Origin: Listeria monocytogenes
GTDB taxonomy: Bacteria; Bacillota; Bacilli; Lactobacillales; Listeriaceae
Length of the DNA: 64,000 bases
Assembly (NCBI RefSeq): GCF_013282665.1
Contig: NZ_CP054041.1
Location: 434,001-498,000, forward strand
Direction of reading: 5' to 3'
Made by a program: the position numbers and the translations under genes. Each line of letters starts with the position of its first letter. Position 1 is the first letter of the stretch. The notes under the pieces were generated by a model. It made no database searches and had not been told where the DNA came from. It saw only the letters and a program-made list of their open reading frames with translations. Below, in pieces: positions 1-9,746 of this stretch.

Positions 1-406
1 TATAAGTGACGCTTCTTAGACTATCATTTTTAGATGCTACATAATTAGATAAACCACCGCCTAGAGAGTTTCCTGCGACATTTTTAATGTTATATTTTTG
101 GCTTTCTTTTTTGTATGCTGCGTCAGCTTCTCTTAATTGCGTGTTAGGGATGGAGCCAGGGAGTGTGCCGTCTGTTAGGAAATCTTGGGTGCCTTGTGTG
201 CCTTCGAAGACCATGCTGATTTCGCCTGTGGTTGTATTTTCGACAATCATGTAGTCGAGACCGGAAGCTTTGTTGTATTCGCCCGCTTTAACTACATAGT
301 TATTTCCATTCACTTTCAAACGCTCACCTTTATCGGGATGTCTATAAACCCATTTTCCACTTAATTCAATTAAATCTATATCTGGTGTATTTAGCTTTGA
401 TGTCAT
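1..406 (-). CDS. Lipase-like protein, N-terminal part (gene continues beyond window start); candidate T7SS lipase toxin
   Basis: Reading the minus strand from the ATG at 406 gives 135 residues with no stop before the window edge, so the gene is cut off here. An AAAGGTGAG ribosome site lies 7 nt before the ATG. The fragment contains a lipase nucleophile elbow, GNSLGGG, around Ser114, preceded by a beta-strand region ending MVFEGTQG, as in alpha/beta-fold (class 3 or DUF2974-like) lipases. There is no N-terminal signal peptide. It lies 17 nt downstream of a lipoprotein gene and is surely cotranscribed with it. In Staphylococcus aureus the type VII secreted lipase TslA has an N-terminal lipase domain, a C-terminal LXG-like part and lipoprotein immunity partners; the resemblance in layout is inference because the C-terminus is not visible. 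An ordinary cytoplasmic lipase remains possible. Confidence 0.75.
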   Translation of the reverse strand, partial: MTSKLNTPDIDLIELSGKWVYRHPDKGERLKVNGNNYVVKAGEYNKASGLDYMIVENTTTGEISMVFEGTQGTQDFLTDGTLPGSIPNTQLREADAAYKKESQKYNIKNVAGNSLGGGLSNYVASKNDSLRSVTY

Positions 407-423
407 TAATGTTCTCACCTTTT

Positions 424-1320
424 CTATTTAATTATATCTTCTACATCTACATTTTCTCCATCTGGTAAACCAACTCGATTTACAATAAAATTTTTATACA
501 ATGTAACCGCGTAACTCCCTTTAGGAATTCCTTCTTCTCGCTTAACCTCCTCAGCAAGTTTATCAGCTAATGTTTGCTCAGGTAATTTGTCTTCTTTTGA
601 GAAAAAAGCCATTGGAATAGAAATATGTTTGCTTTCAGGATCAACTTTGTTAAAAAGAATGCGTAACTCTTCCATAGAAATATTTGGATTAGCTAAATAG
701 GCTTCATAAGGGCTCAAATAATCATCATACCAAACTGTAACAAAATAATACTTCCACTGATAACCACTTGGTGATGTTTTACTTAAAGCTTCTTCTGTAT
801 AACCTAATAAATTATATTTTTGGGCTAATTTTTCCGTGAATTCATTTAAATGTTTGAATTCTGTTGCGTAGGCTTTTGCGTATAACCCACCTACAATCGC
901 TTGTTCAACTGCCCCTTCGTCACTCGTTCCACTTCCTATTTCATCTTTTTTATTAAGGAGAAATTTTACAACAACCGAAGTAGTAAACTGAATTGGCGCC
1001 TCGCTTTCCACAATAACAACCGCACCATTCCGCGCTGGAACTACATTATTCACTTTCACATCCGTCTTATACTTTGTTTTCATATAATTTATCGCTTCTT
1101 GCTTTATTTCTTCCTCATGTTTTTTCACTCGTTCTGCCGATTTATCTCCGTCCACAAATGAATATCCCTGCCCAACATATTCCTGTACGGGCGTAGTGCC
1201 TTCTTGTGCTTTTTCTTGTGCTTTTTCTTGTGCTTTTCCCTGCTCTGTTTTCTCATTCATATTGAAACAACCTCCCAATAATATTAAACTCGCCAACAAA
1301 CCGATGATTTTTTTCTTCAT
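424..1320 (-). CDS. DUF1672-like lipoprotein, candidate immunity protein
   Basis: This 298-residue protein begins with a lipoprotein signal (MKKK, hydrophobic stretch, LLGGC with the lipidated Cys at residue 18). Immediately after the anchor comes a low-complexity spacer of repeated KAQE units, encoded by a 12-bp tandem repeat. The remaining ~250 residues match, by eye, the DUF1672 family of Firmicute lipoproteins (YVGQGYSF near the start, repeated aromatic motifs such as YYFVTVWYDDY). In S. aureus, DUF1672-type lipoproteins are, as I recall, the TilA immunity proteins that neutralise the secreted lipase TslA at the cell surface. Here the gene sits directly upstream of a lipase-like gene, which fits that role. 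The start has a TAGGAG site 5 nt upstream. Function is inferred; DUF1672 has no catalytic motif that I can see. Confidence 0.8.
   Translation of the reverse strand: MKKKIIGLLASLILLGGCFNMNEKTEQGKAQEKAQEKAQEGTTPVQEYVGQGYSFVDGDKSAERVKKHEEEIKQEAINYMKTKYKTDVKVNNVVPARNGAVVIVESEAPIQFTTSVVVKFLLNKKDEIGSGTSDEGAVEQAIVGGLYAKAYATEFKHLNEFTEKLAQKYNLLGYTEEALSKTSPSGYQWKYYFVTVWYDDYLSPYEAYLANPNISMEELRILFNKVDPESKHISIPMAFFSKEDKLPEQTLADKLAEEVKREEGIPKGSYAVTLYKNFIVNRVGLPDGENVDVEDIIK
1200..1243. repeat. 12-bp tandem repeat coding for KAQE units
   Basis: The unit ttcttgtgcttt occurs about three and a half times in a row inside the lipoprotein gene, just after the lipidated Cys. It is in frame (four codons) so copy-number change would lengthen or shorten the spacer without breaking the protein. 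Confidence 0.85.
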
Positions 1321-1613
1321 TTGTTCTCCTATCTGCTTTTGTATTTCCTCATTTATTAGAACGCTTAAATCACTGTAAATTTAACTAACATAAAAAAATA
1401 TAGTTCAAAAACTCAATGATATTATCGTTATATCACTCTAAAATTATATCATAAATTCACAAAGTGAGATGTGACAGAACAACGAACAACTCATCTGTAA
1501 AAGCTGATATAGTTCAATTTTAAGTAGGCTCTTTTCTATAAAAAGATGGTTTTTTCACAATATATACTTTAATTGATAAATTCTTCAAGTTTAACTCCCC
1601 ACTGATTTTCTTC
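1321..1613. other. Intergenic region upstream of the lipoprotein gene
   Basis: About 290 AT-rich bases between the lipoprotein start and the next terminator. It must hold the promoter of the lipoprotein-lipase operon on the minus strand, but several poor -10-like AT stretches compete and I cannot choose one. No ORF with a ribosome site was seen. Confidence 0.4.
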
Positions 1614-1664
1614 AAAAAAAATAGACTACCCTTCCCCTAACAATTCAAGAGAAAAATAGTCTAA
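1614..1664 (-). terminator. Rho-independent terminator of the 131-aa membrane protein gene
   Basis: On the minus strand the arms TAGACTA and TAGTCTA enclose an inner TTTCTC/GGGGAA stem, and a run of eight T follows. Confidence 0.7.
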
Positions 1665-1675
1665 ATAAATATATT

Positions 1676-2071
1676 TCAGTTTTTTTGCTGTTTTTTTAAT
1701 TGTATCGCTAAAAACATTTCCACTGCTGCGACAACTAAAAAGATAATTTGTAAAATAAATACATAGCCGATAATCAGTAACTGTACAATCATCCAAACTG
1801 CGAGCACTGCCGCTGCTGCGAACATGACTTCTTTCGTTCGTGGTAATTTTTTCAGCAAATAAATGAGTGCTGCTAAATGGAATAATCCAACAAATACGAA
1901 TAAAAATATGCCTGGTACTAAATAATCCACGAACGGCGAACCATCAAGTAATCCAGTTGAAAGAGACAGCAATCCACCACTTGGCATGAAAACCATGGAT
2001 AAGCCACCATAAATTGCTCCTATTGCTGTAAAACCAACTATTATAATACTACTTATACGTGTCCAGTTCAT
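1676..2071 (-). CDS. Four-TM membrane protein of unknown function
   Basis: The 131-residue product has four predicted membrane segments (roughly residues 7-28, 45-68, 80-100 and 103-123) and a short basic tail, KKQQKN. It has no catalytic motif that I recognise. The gene is alone on its transcript, with a terminator immediately after it, and is followed upstream by another small membrane protein gene on the same strand. I do not recognise a named family. Confidence 0.75.
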   Translation of the reverse strand: MNWTRISSIIIVGFTAIGAIYGGLSMVFMPSGGLLSLSTGLLDGSPFVDYLVPGIFLFVFVGLFHLAALIYLLKKLPRTKEVMFAAAAVLAVWMIVQLLIIGYVFILQIIFLVVAAVEMFLAIQLKKQQKN

Positions 2072-2115
2072 GGCGTTCTCCTAGTCGTTTTTCTAGTAGT
2101 ATACCACGAAAACTT

Positions 2116-2325
2116 TCATTCTGCCGTTTTTCTTCGTTTTATTTTTTTGATTAAATCGATCAGCACGAAAACCGCAATACCGCATGCGACAGCTGTAGTA
2201 AGATACCAAGCTGGGCCAGATTCTGCGCGGACTCCTAGCCAATAAGTCACCGTTTTCGGGTTAAAAAATGCAAAGCAAATTGCACAAAATGCAATAATTC
2301 GACCAATAATGGAATTTTCTCTCAT
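2116..2325 (-). CDS. Small two-TM membrane protein, unknown function
   Basis: The open frame runs back to 2415 but the ATG at 2325 is the likely start: it is preceded by AAAAGGAG at 11 nt, whereas the longer N-terminus would run towards the bsh terminator and is rich in charged residues. The 69-residue product starts MRENSIIGR and has two membrane segments (about residues 8-25 and 40-58) and a basic end, KKIKRRKTAE. No family was recognised. It lies downstream of bsh on the same strand, separated by that gene's terminator. Confidence 0.65.
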   Translation of the reverse strand: MRENSIIGRIIAFCAICFAFFNPKTVTYWLGVRAESGPAWYLTTAVACGIAVFVLIDLIKKIKRRKTAE

Positions 2326-2433
2326 AGCAAGTGCATCTCCTTTTCTTTTATTATAGCAAGGAAATGGAAATGATAACTTGTTTTTTCGGTCCCAAAATTG
2401 TTTTTCATCTGACAAGTTTTGGTTTTTTTACAC

Positions 2434-2467
2434 AAAAAAACTACGACAAGAGAATTTCTTGTCATAG
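2434..2467 (-). terminator. Terminator of bsh
   Basis: Minus strand stem CTATGACAAGA/CTCTTGTCGTAG with an AATT loop followed by seven T. Confidence 0.9.
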
Positions 2468-2475
2468 CATCACCG

Positions 2476-3453
2476 TTATTTATTAACAATGTTTAGTTGT
2501 TGTTCATTAACGAGTGGATAAATAGCTAGTTCTTTGCTCTCTAAATCCTCTTGGTGCATATCCACACCAGTAATTTGACTGTTTCCGTATGTTCTATAAT
2601 AATAAATTCCTTTATCGATATTGCAACATGAGGAATAAATGGTATGCTCGTATTTTTCCCCACCAACATCACAAAGACCTTTTTGTTGTTCCACCGAGCC
2701 TAAAATATGGAAAAATTGGCTAATGCTTTCTGATTCAGAATCACCTGAAACAGAATTCAATTTGGTAAAAGTTGCTTTCACAAAACGAGACATAGAAGAT
2801 AAATCACCAGGTAAGCCGATTCCACCCATCCCACGACTATAAGCATCCAAATCAATCTCTTTGGAAAAATTATTTTCTGGGGTTTCACTCGAAAGAACGC
2901 GATAATTGTTTAAATTAAATAGTTGGTAATCAAATGTTGGGTTATTTGTTAACACGCCAACAGGATTATCATAAATGTGAAGTCCATCTTTCACACATTC
3001 CACTACAATAGATTCGGTTTGATCAGCCATCAACCAATGTAATGGAGATAGCGGCAAATTTTCACTAAAACTAATATTCACGAGATTGATTCTCTGAAGT
3101 AATCTTCTTGCTTCTTTTACAGTAGCGCATTGACCAAGAATCCACGGAATAAATTCAAATGGCGTTACATTGTCCTTACCTTCTGCAAAATCCTTGTAAT
3201 CCGCATTTCCTGAGAAATTGAGTCCTGCCATACTAAGGCCTTTTTCATTGGTAGCATCGTAATACAACGGGTAGTTTTCCATCACAGCAGCAATACCAAT
3301 AAGTGCATAATGCTTCTCTATATCCTCTACCTTGCGAAAATGGAACGGGTAATTTTTCGGCGTAACAACCACAACCTCTTTGTAAGAAAGTTCATAATCG
3401 AAATTCCTTCCAAAATAGTGATCCTTCGTTGTATAAGTTATTGACGTACACAT
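2476..3453 (-). CDS. bsh: Bile salt hydrolase (choloylglycine hydrolase)
   Basis: A 325-residue Ntn hydrolase that cleaves the amide bond of glycine- and taurine-conjugated bile salts; in L. monocytogenes it aids survival in the gut and liver. The catalytic Cys2 becomes the N-terminus after Met removal (MCTSITY), followed by the conserved Arg and Asp of GRNFDYE; family residues in MENYPLYYDATNEKGL and GVLTNNPTFDYQ are present. Length is normal for the family. The start is fixed by Cys2 and by GAGGAGGGA upstream. The gene is monocistronic. A SigB-type promoter and a PrfA-box-like palindrome precede it, in agreement with published control of bsh by both regulators. Confidence 0.97.
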   Translation of the reverse strand: MCTSITYTTKDHYFGRNFDYELSYKEVVVVTPKNYPFHFRKVEDIEKHYALIGIAAVMENYPLYYDATNEKGLSMAGLNFSGNADYKDFAEGKDNVTPFEFIPWILGQCATVKEARRLLQRINLVNISFSENLPLSPLHWLMADQTESIVVECVKDGLHIYDNPVGVLTNNPTFDYQLFNLNNYRVLSSETPENNFSKEIDLDAYSRGMGGIGLPGDLSSMSRFVKATFTKLNSVSGDSESESISQFFHILGSVEQQKGLCDVGGEKYEHTIYSSCCNIDKGIYYYRTYGNSQITGVDMHQEDLESKELAIYPLVNEQQLNIVNK

Positions 3454-3494
3454 TAAAAATCCCTCCTCAAATTTTTCATCTTACATGTATACCA

Positions 3495-3519
3495 GTACCC
3501 TCGGACTTTTGTGTAAAAC
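3495..3519 (-). promoter_or_regulatory. SigB-type promoter of bsh
   Basis: On the minus strand GTTT, 15 nt and GGGTAC match the SigB consensus GTTT/GGGWAT, about 40 nt before the bsh start codon. Confidence 0.75.
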
Positions 3520-3586
3520 ATAATTTGTGGTTTTTTTCACAAAAAATGGGCAATTTATTACCTCATACAAGATTATTTGGCTCTGA

Positions 3587-3600
3587 TAAAAATTTTTTAA
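3587..3600 (-). promoter_or_regulatory. PrfA-box-like palindrome upstream of bsh
   Basis: Minus strand TTAAAAAATTTTTA resembles the PrfA box TTAACANNTGTTAA with TTA..TA ends and an AT core. A PrfA box upstream of bsh is reported in the literature; this is the only candidate here. Confidence 0.55.
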
Positions 3601-3650
3601 AGTATACTCCTCTATTAACTTCTTGAAAATATTCTGCTATTAAATCACAA

Positions 3651-3695
3651 TAAAAAAAGATCCCTGGAAAATCCAGAGATCTTTTAAAAATATCA
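3651..3695 (-). terminator. Terminator of groES-groEL
   Basis: Perfect-looking stem AAAAGATC.CTGGA/TCCAG.GATCTTTT around TTT, followed by T-rich sequence on the minus strand. Confidence 0.9.
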
Positions 3696-3708
3696 GCTGA
3701 TGTTATTC

Positions 3709-5657
<1,949 letters not shown>

Positions 5658-5695
5658 TGTAAATGACCTCCTCTGATATAATTACATTTTTCATT

Positions 5696-5722
5696 TTAGC
5701 ACTCGGCACATTAGAGTGCTAA
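5696..5722 (-). promoter_or_regulatory. CIRCE operator (HrcA binding site)
   Basis: A perfect TTAGCACTC-N9-GAGTGCTAA inverted repeat, the site at which HrcA represses class I heat-shock genes. It lies between the groES promoter region and start codon. Confidence 0.98.
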
Positions 5723-5891
5723 TACAGTTATTATGATACCAAACTGAATAAAAATTGCAAGCAAAAACGTTTAAAAAATGGAAGAATTCTTATTTGCGGT
5801 AAAGCTTGATAACGAGTACAATAAGGAGAGCTATTTCCGCTTGTTTGAAGTAATTTAATCCAAGTTTGTTTATAGAAAGGATGCGTATTTT

Positions 5892-6578
5892 TTGGCTAAG
5901 CGTTATATTACGATTGTTTTAGTTTATTTAATATTACTATTTTCTGCATCTGTTGGGATTCCAATTGTTCAACATATTTTACTAAGTACGACATCCCTTT
6001 CAGCGGAGAGCGCCACATCTTATGGAATGGTTATCTGGTCGATATTCTCTAATCTTTTATCACTTGCCATCATTATTCCGATGCTTTACAGAAAACCAAA
6101 AGAAAATAAAATCGAAATCGGTGAAAAAACAAAACCGCTTCTAAGTATTGTGTGGATTGTTGGAGGCGTTATTGGTTTATATGTGGCACAAATTATTTGT
6201 AGTGTTATTATTACAATGATTTCTGGGGAGTTAAGTAATTCTGCTAATACAGAGTTACTTGTTGACTTGACTAAAGCTGCACCTGTTTTCTTAATTTTTA
6301 TTTCTATTTTGGGACCAATTTTAGAAGAACTTGTCTTTCGAAAAGTGATTTTCGGCGGGCTAAGTAATGTGACGAATATTCATGTGGCCGCGGTAATTAG
6401 TTCGCTTTTCTTTGGATTACTTCACGGCGATATTTCTTTCTTACTTACTTATTTTGTTATCGGACTAATTCTTTGTTTTCTTTATACGAAGACAAAACGG
6501 ATTGCGGTTTCAATGGGCGCTCATATTTTAATGAATACGATTGTTTTGCTTTTGAGTCTTGGAATTATTGGGGGATAA
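5892..6578 (+). CDS. CPBP-family intramembrane metalloprotease homologue
   Basis: The 228-residue protein has about seven membrane segments and the three conserved CPBP (Abi/CAAX-protease and bacteriocin-processing) motifs: EELVFR (EExxxR) near residue 148, FFGLLHG (FxxxH) near residue 178, and HILMN near residue 212. All putative catalytic residues are kept. The family includes prenyl-CAAX proteases and bacteriocin self-immunity proteins; the substrate here cannot be told. The start is TTG, chosen because AAAGGA lies upstream and the nearby ATG at 5881 is out of frame. It is followed 1 nt later by a small membrane protein gene, and both end at a shared terminator. Confidence 0.85.
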   Translation: MAKRYITIVLVYLILLFSASVGIPIVQHILLSTTSLSAESATSYGMVIWSIFSNLLSLAIIIPMLYRKPKENKIEIGEKTKPLLSIVWIVGGVIGLYVAQIICSVIITMISGELSNSANTELLVDLTKAAPVFLIFISILGPILEELVFRKVIFGGLSNVTNIHVAAVISSLFFGLLHGDISFLLTYFVIGLILCFLYTKTKRIAVSMGAHILMNTIVLLLSLGIIGG

Positions 6579-6579
6579 T

Positions 6580-6777
6580 ATGAAAAATTCATTAATTAAG
6601 CAAAGTTTTCTCTATTTTGCACTTGGACTTGTATTTGTATATTTTGTAGTTGTTCGTGTGGCTGATTATGGTTATGATGTACTTGCATATATACTAATTA
6701 TCATGACATTAATGGATTTTGGCATTGGCATCGGCCTGATTATCACCGGACTTAAAAGACGTAAAAAAAACCTGTAG
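6580..6777 (+). CDS. Small two-TM membrane protein, partner of CPBP gene
   Basis: A 65-residue protein (MKNSLIKQSF...) with two membrane segments at about residues 8-28 and 35-56 and a basic end RRKKNL. The ATG at 6580 overlaps the end of the CPBP gene region and uses GGGG in GGGGGATAAT as ribosome site; the longer open frame from 6559 would overlap the upstream gene. No family recognised. The operon position suggests function with the CPBP protein. Its stop codon lies within the terminator stem. Confidence 0.7.
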   Translation: MKNSLIKQSFLYFALGLVFVYFVVVRVADYGYDVLAYILIIMTLMDFGIGIGLIITGLKRRKKNL

Positions 6778-6813
6778 AAAGTAAGTTTTGCTTACCTTCT
6801 ACAGGTTTTTTTA
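6763..6813. terminator. Bidirectional terminator between the CPBP operon and rex
   Basis: CTGTAGAAAGTAAG/CTTACCTTCTACAG stem with A8 before and T7 after, so it can end transcripts from both sides. Confidence 0.92.
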
Positions 6814-7458
6814 TTCTGTTTTCGCTGGATAATTTTCCAGGAAATAGATTAACGTTTGTAATTCCGTAGTTAGATCGATATGGTGCACACGAACTTGTTT
6901 TGGAACACTGATACGAGCTGGTGTAAAGTTTAGAATCCCCTTTACATCTGCTTCAATTAAACGATCCACAGTTACTTGAGCTTCGTCAGCTGGAACTGTC
7001 AGAATAACTACTTCCACACCGTTTTCACGAACAATTTCTTCCATATCATTCAAGTGATAAATTGGAATATCTTGTTGAACACTACCTACTTTCGCTGGAT
7101 CTACATCAAATGCAGCAACGATTTTGATATTATTATTTTTCATGAAATTATAATGTAATAATGCTGTACCTAGGTTACCTACACCGATTAGTGCAACATT
7201 TGTCTGTTTGTCCTGACTAAGTGTTTTGCTGAAAAAGTCGAGTATGTAAGAAACGTTATACCCGTATCCTTTCTTACCTAATGCGCCAAAGTACGAAAAA
7301 TCACGTCGAATAGTCGCTGAATCAACTTTCACCGCTTCACTTAATTCCGCTGATGATACTCGTTCCTTACCTGACTCATCTAGGTATTTCAAGTAACGAT
7401 GATATAATGGTAAGCGTTTTGCTGTCGCTTGTGGAATTTTAGTTGTTTCCTCCATCAT
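6811..7458 (-). CDS. rex: Redox-sensing transcriptional repressor Rex
   Basis: A 215-residue repressor that senses the NADH/NAD+ ratio and controls fermentation and anaerobic genes. An N-terminal winged helix (about residues 15-70, ending [15 protein letters not shown]) is followed by a Rossmann fold with the NAD motif GVGNLG near residues 90-95 and the family end [13 protein letters not shown]. The frame extends to 7527, but the MMEETTKIP start at 7458 gives the normal Rex length; GAAGGG lies about 10 nt upstream. It is monocistronic and divergent from the ABC-F gene, a pairing also known in Bacillus (ydiH-ydiF). Confidence 0.97.
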   Translation of the reverse strand: MMEETTKIPQATAKRLPLYHRYLKYLDESGKERVSSAELSEAVKVDSATIRRDFSYFGALGKKGYGYNVSYILDFFSKTLSQDKQTNVALIGVGNLGTALLHYNFMKNNNIKIVAAFDVDPAKVGSVQQDIPIYHLNDMEEIVRENGVEVVILTVPADEAQVTVDRLIEADVKGILNFTPARISVPKQVRVHHIDLTTELQTLIYFLENYPAKTE

Positions 7459-7768
7459 GCCTTCTGTCCCTTCTTCTTTTAAATTTTTTCTGAAGTTGAA
7501 GCTTTTGTGAACTGTACTTCCTTTCACATGCTTGCTTATATACTATAAACATTTCACAAGGAATGCACAAACTTTTTGCTCATAACTTTCAAGTAAGGTT
7601 TTGTCCTGCAAAATATCCGGTGCAGTCCTCATTTTATATTCTACGCTAAAATCACAAATAATGCGAGTGTTTTCACAATCTTTATTATTCAGGCGAACTT
7701 GGCTATCTCATTGCGATTACTTAGCTTTTAAGATAAACTAGTAAGGAGAACGTTCGAGGAGAGAGATT
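7459..7768. other. Divergent intergenic region, rex / ABC-F gene
   Basis: About 310 bases holding the divergent promoters. TTGTG and CACAA half-site-like words occur (near 7555 and 7672) but no full TTGTGAAN4TTCACAA Rex palindrome was found. GAGGAGAGA directly before 7769 is the ABC-F ribosome site. Nothing else recognisable. Confidence 0.4.
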
Positions 7769-9721
7769 ATGATATTATTACAAGTTCAGCAAATTTCTAA
7801 ATTCTTCGGTGCAGAAGTTATTTTAGATAATATTAAATTAGAAGTTAAAACAGGCGACCGAATCGCTCTAGTTGGCCGAAATGGCGCGGGAAAATCCACT
7901 TTACTTAAAATCATCGCTGGTAAGATGAGCTACGATGGCGGAACCATTTCCAAACCAAAAAGCGTAGAAATTGGCTATTTAGCGCAAAATACCGGGCTAG
8001 AATCTTCTAAGACAATTTGGGATGAGATGCTTAGTGTGTTTGATTCGCTTCGAAAAATGGAAGCTGATTTACGCAAAATGGAGCTTCGTCTCGGCGAACC
8101 CGCACTTTATAATGATCCAGAAAAATACCAAGCACTAATGACAGACTATGACACGTTACAACATACATTTAAAGAAATTGGTGGTTATACTTATGAAGCA
8201 GAAATCCGTTCTGTTTTAAATGGCTTGCGTTTTTATCCAGAAGATTATGAAGTAGAAATTGCTTCTTTAAGCGGTGGACAAAAAACAAGGCTTGCTTTAG
8301 CTAAATTATTACTTGCTAAACAAGATATTCTCGTTCTCGATGAACCAACCAACCATTTGGACATCGAAACGCTAGCATGGCTCGAAACTTACTTGCAGAA
8401 TTATCACGGTTCGTTACTCATCGTTTCCCACGATCGTTACTTCCTTGATAAAGTCGTAAACCAAGTATATGAAATCAGCCGCACAAAGATTGACCACTAT
8501 AAAGGTAACTACAGCTCGTTCGTAAGTCAAAAACAAGCAAAATTAGAGCAAATGTGGAAAGAATTCGACAAACAACAAAAGCAAATTGCGAAACTTGAAG
8601 ATTTTGTTGCCAGAAATATCGTTCGCGCATCGACAACAAAACGCGCCCAAAGTAGAAGAAAACAATTAGAAAAAATGGATGTGCTTGGTCGTCCTCAAGG
8701 TGATGAAAAAGCGGCTCATTTTGGTTTCCAATTTGAAAAGCAAACAGGTAAAGATGTTTTAATGGTAGATCAGCTGAGCATTGGTTACGCGAAAGATAAG
8801 CGCATTGCTTCCAACCTAACATTCGAAATGAAACGCCAAGATAGTCTCGCGCTCGTTGGTCCAAACGGAATCGGCAAGTCCACCCTACTTAAAACACTTA
8901 TTCGTGACATTCCAGCTCTAAGTGGCGAATTCCACTTCGGAGCCGGCGTAAAAATTGGCTACTACGATCAAGAACAAGCCAAACTGACATCTAATAAAAC
9001 GGTTTTAATGGAACTATGGGACGATTATCCAGAACTAAATGAAGTAAATGTTCGTACAACACTTGGGAATTTCCTTTTTTCAGATGATGATGTCTTAAAA
9101 AATGTCCAGTCTTTAAGCGGCGGCGAAAAAGCGCGGCTCGCCCTTGCGAAACTTACTTTACTAGAGGCCAATGTCCTTATTCTCGATGAACCGACCAACC
9201 ATTTAGACATTGAAAGTAAAGAAGTTTTAGAAGCTGCTTTAATCGATTTTGAAGGCACTATTCTGTTTGTTTCCCATGACCGCTATTTTATTAACCGAAT
9301 TGCTTCAAAAATCGTCGAACTAGCGCCGGAAAAAGCGACCGTTTTCTTAGGTGATTACGATTATTATCAAGAAAAATTGGCTGAAGCAAAGGAACTCGCA
9401 CGACTTGATGCCGAAGATCGTCGCAAAAAAGGCGAACAAGTGGAAGCAACCGCCTCTGTTCGCAAATTAAACTATCAAGAAGAAAAAGAACAACAAAAAC
9501 TACTGCGTCAAAGAAAACGCAAACTAGAAGAAGTAGAAAAAGCCATGGAAGCAACCGATGAAAAAATCGCTGAACTCGAACACCAATTAACGGAACCAGA
9601 AGTTTTCCAAAACCATGAAAAAGCCCTTGAAATAACTCAAGAGCTAGACGCCGTAAAAGCAAACGGAGAAAAACTTATGGAAGAATGGGAAACAATAAGT
9701 GAAGAACTGGAATCCATGTAA
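7769..9721 (+). CDS. ABC-F family ATPase (YdiF-like)
   Basis: A 650-residue soluble protein with two ABC domains and no membrane segment, thus an ABC-F ribosome-associated ATPase rather than a transporter. Domain 1 shows GRNGAGKST (near residue 37), LSGGQKTRLALAK and DEPTNHLD; domain 2 shows GPNGIGKST (near residue 368), LSGGEKARLALAK and DEPTNHLD. A charged interdomain linker (about 240-310) and a C-terminal coiled coil (about 560-650, rich in E, K, Q) are typical of the YdiF/Uup-like branch. ABC-F proteins act on stalled ribosomes and some protect against antibiotics; which applies here is unknown. Confidence 0.93.
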   Translation: MILLQVQQISKFFGAEVILDNIKLEVKTGDRIALVGRNGAGKSTLLKIIAGKMSYDGGTISKPKSVEIGYLAQNTGLESSKTIWDEMLSVFDSLRKMEADLRKMELRLGEPALYNDPEKYQALMTDYDTLQHTFKEIGGYTYEAEIRSVLNGLRFYPEDYEVEIASLSGGQKTRLALAKLLLAKQDILVLDEPTNHLDIETLAWLETYLQNYHGSLLIVSHDRYFLDKVVNQVYEISRTKIDHYKGNYSSFVSQKQAKLEQMWKEFDKQQKQIAKLEDFVARNIVRASTTKRAQSRRKQLEKMDVLGRPQGDEKAAHFGFQFEKQTGKDVLMVDQLSIGYAKDKRIASNLTFEMKRQDSLALVGPNGIGKSTLLKTLIRDIPALSGEFHFGAGVKIGYYDQEQAKLTSNKTVLMELWDDYPELNEVNVRTTLGNFLFSDDDVLKNVQSLSGGEKARLALAKLTLLEANVLILDEPTNHLDIESKEVLEAALIDFEGTILFVSHDRYFINRIASKIVELAPEKATVFLGDYDYYQEKLAEAKELARLDAEDRRKKGEQVEATASVRKLNYQEEKEQQKLLRQRKRKLEEVEKAMEATDEKIAELEHQLTEPEVFQNHEKALEITQELDAVKANGEKLMEEWETISEELESM

Positions 9722-9746
9722 TCTTCATAAAAAGAAGGAGCAAACA

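Noticed and set aside
901-1378. Plus-strand ORFs opposite the lipoprotein gene
   Set aside because: They are antisense shadows, one of them made only by the 12-bp repeat; no ribosome sites.
7540-7690. Rex operator in the rex promoter region
   Set aside because: Only half-site words TTGTG/CACAA in unsuited order and spacing; no TTGTGAAN4TTCACAA palindrome.
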